Below, in pieces: positions 15,875 through 20,084 of a DNA stretch of 20,084 nt. Below the pieces are notes generated by a model that was given only the letters and a program-made list of their open reading frames with translations, did no database searches and was not told the origin of the DNA. The DNA is from Spirochaetota bacterium (GTDB lineage Bacteria > Spirochaetota > UBA4802 > UB4802): assembly GCA_029548025.1 (NCBI GenBank), contig JAKPOE010000280.1, positions 1-20,084 on the forward strand, read 5' to 3'. The stretch's first letter is position 1. Each line of letters starts with the position of its first letter. The position numbers were made by a program, and so were the translations under genes.

Positions 15875-16978
15875 ATGGAAAATGATCAAATTTCTATTCT
15901 TATTGTTGATGATGAAGAAAAAATCTGCAATCGTTTAGATGCAGTTTTGCAACGGCAAGGCTATTATACTGTAGCTACCACACAAAGCGAACATGCTATT
16001 GAATATCTTTCACAACAACCATTTGATATAATTATTACTGATTTAAATATGCCACAAAATAGCGGTTTCCAGATAATGGAGTATATTCAGCAGGCGGGCA
16101 TTAATATACTTATTATTGTTATAACTGGCTATGCATCGGTGGATACTGCAATACAATCCATTAAATTAGGTGCTTACGATTTTATTCAAAAACCATTTGA
16201 TATTGAAACACTAAAATTAACCGTAAAGCGTGCAGCCCTGACTGTAAAACTAAGAAAAGAAAATGAACGGTATGTAGAAGAACTCAAAAAACTCGATAAC
16301 CTGAAAAACGAATTTATCTCGATTGTTTCCCACGACCTCCGCTCACCCTTAGCAACTATTGGTGCCTATGTAAAATATCTTACCAAAAAAGAAGATTTTC
16401 CTGAAAAATATGTGCGCTATCTCTATATCATAGGAGAGATTGCTGAAAATTTATATAATCTGGTCAATGAACTACTGGATGTCTCCAAAATAGAACGCGG
16501 TATTTTACATTTAAACTATGAAGAAGTTGATATCAATACTGTTATCACATCAACAATCGAAACCTTTTCAACACTGGCAAAAGAAAAAAACAATGATATC
16601 ATATATATACAAAAACCTGAGAACGCATTGATTAGAATCGATAAGATAAAGATAATCCAGGTTCTTAATAATCTTATAAGCAATGCAATCAAGTTTACCG
16701 AAAATGGCACCATAACCATAAAGGCAAGGTCAAGTGAAGATGGTATATCAATTGTTATACAGGATACAGGTATTGGCATAGATGATGAGCTTAAAAAAAG
16801 CATATTGGATCCCTATACTCTGCTGCACACCAATGGAACACGGGGCGAAATAGGAACAGGACTTGGATTAACTATATGCAAACGTTTTGTTGAACTTCAT
16901 GGAGGTTCCATCTCAGTTGAAAGTGAAAAAGATAAAGGCAGTATATTTACTATTTTTCTTCCTTATACAATTACATAA
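15875..16978 (+). CDS. Receiver-HisKA-HATPase hybrid signalling kinase (soluble)
   Basis: The protein has 367 aa and no membrane segment. An N-terminal receiver (about 6-122) has the acidic pair Asp12-Asp13, phospho-acceptor Asp56 in ITDLNMP, Thr84 and Lys106 (FIQKPF). A helix with heptads (123-142) leads to HisKA with the H-box SHDLRSPL (152-159), His153. The ATP-binding domain has the N-box (Asn266/Asn270 in LNNLISNAIKF), DTGIG (297-301) and GTGLGL (327-332). The receiver-first order suggests that this kinase is itself controlled by phosphorylation or by a bound partner, and no DNA-binding output is present. It is the first gene of the operon, 17 bp before the HAMP-TPR gene. The start is set by the receiver boundary and by the leaderless promoter. 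Confidence 0.95.
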   Translation: MENDQISILIVDDEEKICNRLDAVLQRQGYYTVATTQSEHAIEYLSQQPFDIIITDLNMPQNSGFQIMEYIQQAGINILIIVITGYASVDTAIQSIKLGAYDFIQKPFDIETLKLTVKRAALTVKLRKENERYVEELKKLDNLKNEFISIVSHDLRSPLATIGAYVKYLTKKEDFPEKYVRYLYIIGEIAENLYNLVNELLDVSKIERGILHLNYEEVDINTVITSTIETFSTLAKEKNNDIIYIQKPENALIRIDKIKIIQVLNNLISNAIKFTENGTITIKARSSEDGISIVIQDTGIGIDDELKKSILDPYTLLHTNGTRGEIGTGLGLTICKRFVELHGGSISVESEKDKGSIFTIFLPYTIT

Positions 16979-16995
16979 CCTTGCTGAGGCTGACC

Positions 16996-18093
16996 ATGGC
17001 AAAGCAATTTCTTAAACTTAGTTTTTCAAAACGATATCCGCTTTTTATCATTGTCACCATCTCTTCATGCTGTATTGCTGTAATAATTGTAACTATCAAC
17101 TTAATCTCTTCTATGTATACCACATCAGTTGACTATTCAAAACAACTATCCATTCAGCATATAGAGTCTATGAGCATGGTGCTGCACAAACTGATATCAG
17201 AAACTATCGTTAAACCTGATACTACGCATGATACCAATATTATACTGTATAAAAAAAAACTATCTCAACTTGTTGAACAAATCAATGCAATAGCTACATT
17301 TTATATTGCAAAACCAACTGATAATGACAGAAACTATATCGTGGTTGAAACTATAAAGGCTGCACCATTACAGGGTAAAATCATTACTGACCATTCAGCC
17401 AATTTCATCATGCGAAAAGGGCTGCTAAGGGTTACCGTTAATCCATCAATCAAAGACGACCCTTACAGCTATATTGAAAGCTATATGCCGCTCAAGTATA
17501 ACAACAAGAATTATATCATTATTATTCACTGGCTTGTTCCCCATATAAGCATATTGCAAAACAAACATGCTGCCGACGTGCAATCCCTTATCCAGATAAT
17601 TGCAATCATCATTCTTGTCACAGTTTTCATTATTACCTTTTTATCCATAATTCATTTTATGCGCACACGGTCCCTTTTACAGGAACTATCGCACAGCATT
17701 CAAAGTATTGCAAATGGGAATATGGACGTGATGTTAAATGACAGCATTGACAATGATCTTAAGACTATTGCTGTTTCTTTCAATTCACTTGCACAGGAAT
17801 TTAAAAATAAGGATGAAGCCTTAAGAAAAATAAAAGAAGAAACATTTGCAGATATCTTTAAACAAGGGGTGCAGCGTTTAAAAGAAAATCAACTTGATGA
17901 AGCCATAGCATGTTTTATCACAGTAACTATATTTAAACCAAAAAGCTTTGCAAGCTACTTTAATTTAGGTGTGTGTTGTGCAAAAAAAGGTGAACTTAAT
18001 AAATCAGTAGAATACTTTACACAAGCTCAAGAAATTAATCCTGACAATCAGCTAACCATGCGCTATATTGAAAAAATACGAGGCTTACAATAA
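16996..18093 (+). CDS. Membrane sensor with HAMP linker and C-terminal TPR repeats
   Basis: The protein has 365 aa. Two membrane helices (about 15-38 and 197-221) frame a periplasmic domain of about 155 residues, possibly Cache-like (PYSYIESYMPL at 156-166) but not clearly assignable. A HAMP linker follows (about 222-275; SIQSIANGNMD 235-245). The C-terminus (about 282-355) carries two TPR units, seen as the QLDEAIACF and ELNKSVEYF helices with NP turns, where a kinase, cyclase or receptor domain would normally be. The ATG at 16996 is preferred: TGAGG (16985-16989) is a correctly spaced ribosome binding site, whereas the upstream TTG at 16981 has none. Placed between a soluble kinase and uvrC, it may pass an envelope signal to the kinase through protein contact. 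That role is inference. Confidence 0.88.
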   Translation: MAKQFLKLSFSKRYPLFIIVTISSCCIAVIIVTINLISSMYTTSVDYSKQLSIQHIESMSMVLHKLISETIVKPDTTHDTNIILYKKKLSQLVEQINAIATFYIAKPTDNDRNYIVVETIKAAPLQGKIITDHSANFIMRKGLLRVTVNPSIKDDPYSYIESYMPLKYNNKNYIIIIHWLVPHISILQNKHAADVQSLIQIIAIIILVTVFIITFLSIIHFMRTRSLLQELSHSIQSIANGNMDVMLNDSIDNDLKTIAVSFNSLAQEFKNKDEALRKIKEETFADIFKQGVQRLKENQLDEAIACFITVTIFKPKSFASYFNLGVCCAKKGELNKSVEYFTQAQEINPDNQLTMRYIEKIRGLQ

Positions 18094-18107
18094 GGTATAG
18101 CAGCACA

Positions 18108-19907
18108 ATGTATGAGCAGTTAGTGCAAAAAGTTAAAAACCTGCCCTCAAAGCCGGGGGTGTATCTTTTCAGTGATGCAAAAAATGAGATCATTTATATT
18201 GGCAAAGCGTCATCGTTAAAAAAAAGAGTTTCTTCATATTTCAAGATGCACGTTGACGCAAAGACAAATGTGCTTGTTTCCAGCATCCATGGTATTGATT
18301 ATATTATAACACAAAGCGAGATTGAAGCACTGCTTTTAGAAAGCTCACTTATAAAAAAACATAGGCCAAAATATAATATTCAGCAAAAAGACGACAAGCG
18401 ATTTCCTTACATTGCTATCACACTGCATGAACAATTTCCACGTATTATATTTACCCGTAAAATACTATATAATGGCGATAAATATTATGGACCATTCACC
18501 GATGCTCAGGCTGCACGCAAAACGGTTTCGCTTATCAATAAAACATTTCAGTTGAAAACATGCAACAAAGAGATACCGTTAAAACCAGGACAGCGCCCAT
18601 GCCTCAATCAACAGATTGGCAGATGCCAGGGGGTATGCACCGGTATCGTTTCCCAGGCTGAATATCGTAATGTTATACACACTGTGATGCAATTTTTAGA
18701 TGGGAATATTGAGCCGGTGGTTGAAAATCTCACCGCTCTTATGAATACATATTCAAACTCCATGCGCTTTGAGATTGCAGCACAGATCCGTGATATGATA
18801 TACAATATTCAGACAATAGCACAAGAACAGCATGTGGTAACTCCCCTGGGGCAAAACCAGGATTACATTGGTTTAACCGCACATCAGGATGAGGCATTTA
18901 TTCTTGTATTTCAGTTCAGGCATGGAAGTCTTATTGGGAGGCGTATATTTGTCTTTACCAATGCAGAGTATACCAGAACATCGACTTTCATTGCACAGTT
19001 TATTGTACAGTACTATGCCAGCAATGAACCTCCACAATCAATTATTATCCCTGAAGCAACAGATGATAAACAAATCCTTGAACAGTACTGCTTAGAAAAA
19101 GCAACACAACCGGTAACCATTGCACTGCCCAGAACCAGTCATGAACAGGCGGTTATGAAGCTAATACAGAAAAATTTAGATCTTCTCGTTGCTCAAAAGA
19201 TTGCTCCAGACCAGAAAAAAGCCCTTTTTGAGCTGCAACAGGTGCTTGCCCTCCCTGTACTGCCTGTAACGATAGAATGTTTTGATATATCAAATATTCA
19301 GGGTCAATTTGCCGTTGCATCCATGGTGCATTTTACTGATGGCATGCCCAATAAAAAAGAGTATAGACGATACCGAATTCGTGCTTACTTGCAGCCCAAT
19401 GACCCCGGCATGATTCATGAGGTTGTGGGCAGGAGGATACAGCATTGCATAAACGAAAAACTGCCGTTGCCCGATTTGCTCGTTATTGATGGTGGCAAAG
19501 CTCAGCTTTCGCGCGCCCTTGAGGTACTCAACGCATTTGAATGTTCTATACCGGTGATTGCTCTTGCAAAACGTTATGAAGAAATATATACTCCACACGG
19601 TCATCCCCTGCGCCTTCCCGTTACATCGCCAGCATTAAAGCTATTGCAAACAATACGCGATGAAGCTCACCGCTTTGCCATTACCTATCATCGGAATCTT
19701 CGCGATAAAAATCTTACTGCATCAATTTTGGATGAAATACCTGGCGTTGGTATGCAGTACAAAAAAAAGTTGCTCCAGAACTTTGCAACTATCCAGGTTA
19801 TAAAACAATCAGATATAGAAACTATTTCATCGCAGGCAAAAATCCCAAAAAGTGTGGCTCAAAAGGTATATCATTTTTTTAATGCGCAGAGTGAGAAGAA
19901 GCAATAA
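18108..19907 (+). CDS. uvrC: UvrC, excinuclease ABC subunit C
   Basis: The protein has 599 aa, the expected length. UvrC makes both incisions in nucleotide excision repair. The GIY-YIG nuclease (about 11-95) shows GVYLF (17-21), YIGKA (30-34), Arg40 and the catalytic Glu78. Four cysteines at 152, 165, 173 and 177 have the spacing of the Fe-S-binding set reported in UvrC. The UVR helical hairpin spans about 200-238. The C-terminal RNase-H-like nuclease has ECFDISNIQG (390-399, Asp393) and VIDGGKAQL (459-467, Asp461), with DEAHRFA (518-524). A helix-hairpin-helix (LDEIPGVG 541-548) binds DNA. The gene is 14 bp after the HAMP-TPR gene, so it is probably co-transcribed. The only nearby ribosome binding site, AAGG, is weak. 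Confidence 0.98.
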   Translation: MYEQLVQKVKNLPSKPGVYLFSDAKNEIIYIGKASSLKKRVSSYFKMHVDAKTNVLVSSIHGIDYIITQSEIEALLLESSLIKKHRPKYNIQQKDDKRFPYIAITLHEQFPRIIFTRKILYNGDKYYGPFTDAQAARKTVSLINKTFQLKTCNKEIPLKPGQRPCLNQQIGRCQGVCTGIVSQAEYRNVIHTVMQFLDGNIEPVVENLTALMNTYSNSMRFEIAAQIRDMIYNIQTIAQEQHVVTPLGQNQDYIGLTAHQDEAFILVFQFRHGSLIGRRIFVFTNAEYTRTSTFIAQFIVQYYASNEPPQSIIIPEATDDKQILEQYCLEKATQPVTIALPRTSHEQAVMKLIQKNLDLLVAQKIAPDQKKALFELQQVLALPVLPVTIECFDISNIQGQFAVASMVHFTDGMPNKKEYRRYRIRAYLQPNDPGMIHEVVGRRIQHCINEKLPLPDLLVIDGGKAQLSRALEVLNAFECSIPVIALAKRYEEIYTPHGHPLRLPVTSPALKLLQTIRDEAHRFAITYHRNLRDKNLTASILDEIPGVGMQYKKKLLQNFATIQVIKQSDIETISSQAKIPKSVAQKVYHFFNAQSEKKQ

Positions 19908-19926
19908 CAGGTGTTTTTATTGTATG

Positions 19927-19971
19927 GTGCGATAGTTACTATATATCAATATATCAATAACTATCGTACAC
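19927..19971. terminator. Hairpin between convergent uvrC and MarC-family gene, built from an over-represented octamer
   Basis: CGATAGTTA (19930-19938) and TAACTATCG (19958-19966) form a perfect 9-bp stem around an AT-rich 19-base loop, with GTG/CAC able to extend it past a two-base bulge. The right arm includes the stop codon of the minus-strand gene. There is no long T-run, so termination efficiency is uncertain. Both arms contain the octamer AACTATCG, which recurs elsewhere at 1185, 1306, 8735, 8868, 12238, 14169, 17202 and 17684 (either strand). Confidence 0.6.
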
Positions 19972-20084
19972 CCATCTGTACCAGCCCGTTATAAATAAAT
20001 TGTACCGCCATAGCCGACAGGATAAGTCCCATCAACTTGCTGATTACCGAGATACCGGTGCGCCCCAGCAGTGTCTGCAATGGT
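19961..20084 (-). CDS. MarC-family integral membrane protein, C-terminal fragment (cut by window edge)
   Basis: Only the last 40 residues are inside the window. They read PLQTLLGRTG, then ISVISKLMGLILSAMAVQFI, then YNGLVQMGVR before the stop. The pattern LGRTG-x-x-VI-x-(K/R)-(I/L)-MGL-x-L-x-A-x-AVQFI-x-x-G is the C-terminal helix of the MarC/YchE family, inner-membrane proteins of unclear function that were once linked to antibiotic resistance. The gene converges on uvrC with 53 bp between stops. The assignment rests on this short but characteristic segment. Confidence 0.78.
   Translation of the reverse strand, partial: PLQTLLGRTGISVISKLMGLILSAMAVQFIYNGLVQMGVR

Noticed and set aside
16981..16995. 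TTG start for the HAMP-TPR gene
   Set aside because: The TGAGG ribosome binding site lies inside that extension and is spaced for the ATG at 16996.
1..20084. Search for CRISPR arrays, tRNA/rRNA genes, transposases, prophage genes, integrase attachment sites
   Set aside because: No regularly spaced repeats, cloverleaf-like sequences, or mobile-element coding motifs were seen on either strand.

Overview
The window comes from an AT-rich bacterium (roughly two-thirds A+T by eye) with two membranes: it carries an RND pump with a TolC-type outer-membrane channel and proteins with exported domains. It is probably chemotactic, because it has a full-length methyl-accepting chemotaxis protein. Gene content and style (large multi-TM chemoreceptor, SH3-domain lipo/anchored protein, stand-alone DRTGG protein, archaeal-type phosphoglycerate mutase) would suit a spirochaete or a neighbouring deep lineage, but nothing here fixes the taxonomy. 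I see no rRNA, tRNA, CRISPR array, transposase or phage gene. This looks like chromosomal backbone.

Layout. (1) Positions 41-3738, plus strand: four separately spaced genes. These are a BioD-like/DRTGG P-loop protein closed by a strong terminator, an unknown 122-aa protein with its own TTGACA promoter, a crotonase-fold protein of the enoyl-CoA isomerase type followed by a 17-bp terminator hairpin, and an HSL-family (HGGG/GDSAG) esterase behind a roughly 200-nt leader. (2) Positions 14091-3766, minus strand: a tightly packed six-gene run, probably one transcript. In order it encodes SAM hydroxide adenosyltransferase (DUF62), archaeal-type phosphoglycerate mutase/proposed homoserine kinase, an anchored SH3b plus lectin-fold protein, a chemoreceptor, a TolC/CzcC-type channel and a CzcA-type heavy-metal RND pump. 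No periplasmic adaptor (CzcB) gene is present between or beside the pump and the channel. (3) Positions 14092-15874: a sparse, AT-rich accessory stretch. It has a lone HEPN-domain gene, a convergent 96-aa basic protein with a good promoter, and a 43-aa zinc-ribbon gene. (4) Positions 15875-19907, plus strand: a three-gene operon of REC-HisKA-HATPase kinase, HAMP-TPR membrane sensor and uvrC. It is driven by a promoter placed so that the first mRNA should be leaderless. (5) The end of a MarC-family membrane protein runs in from the right edge on the minus strand.

The observation I find most worth a second look is not a gene. The octamer AACTATCG (reverse CGATAGTT) occurs ten times on the two strands of this 20-kb window, where base composition alone predicts about one. 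Four copies lie in the small intergenic fraction, and two form the arms of the hairpin between the convergent uvrC and marC genes. That arrangement is reminiscent of DNA-uptake sequences or HIP-type genome-wide words.
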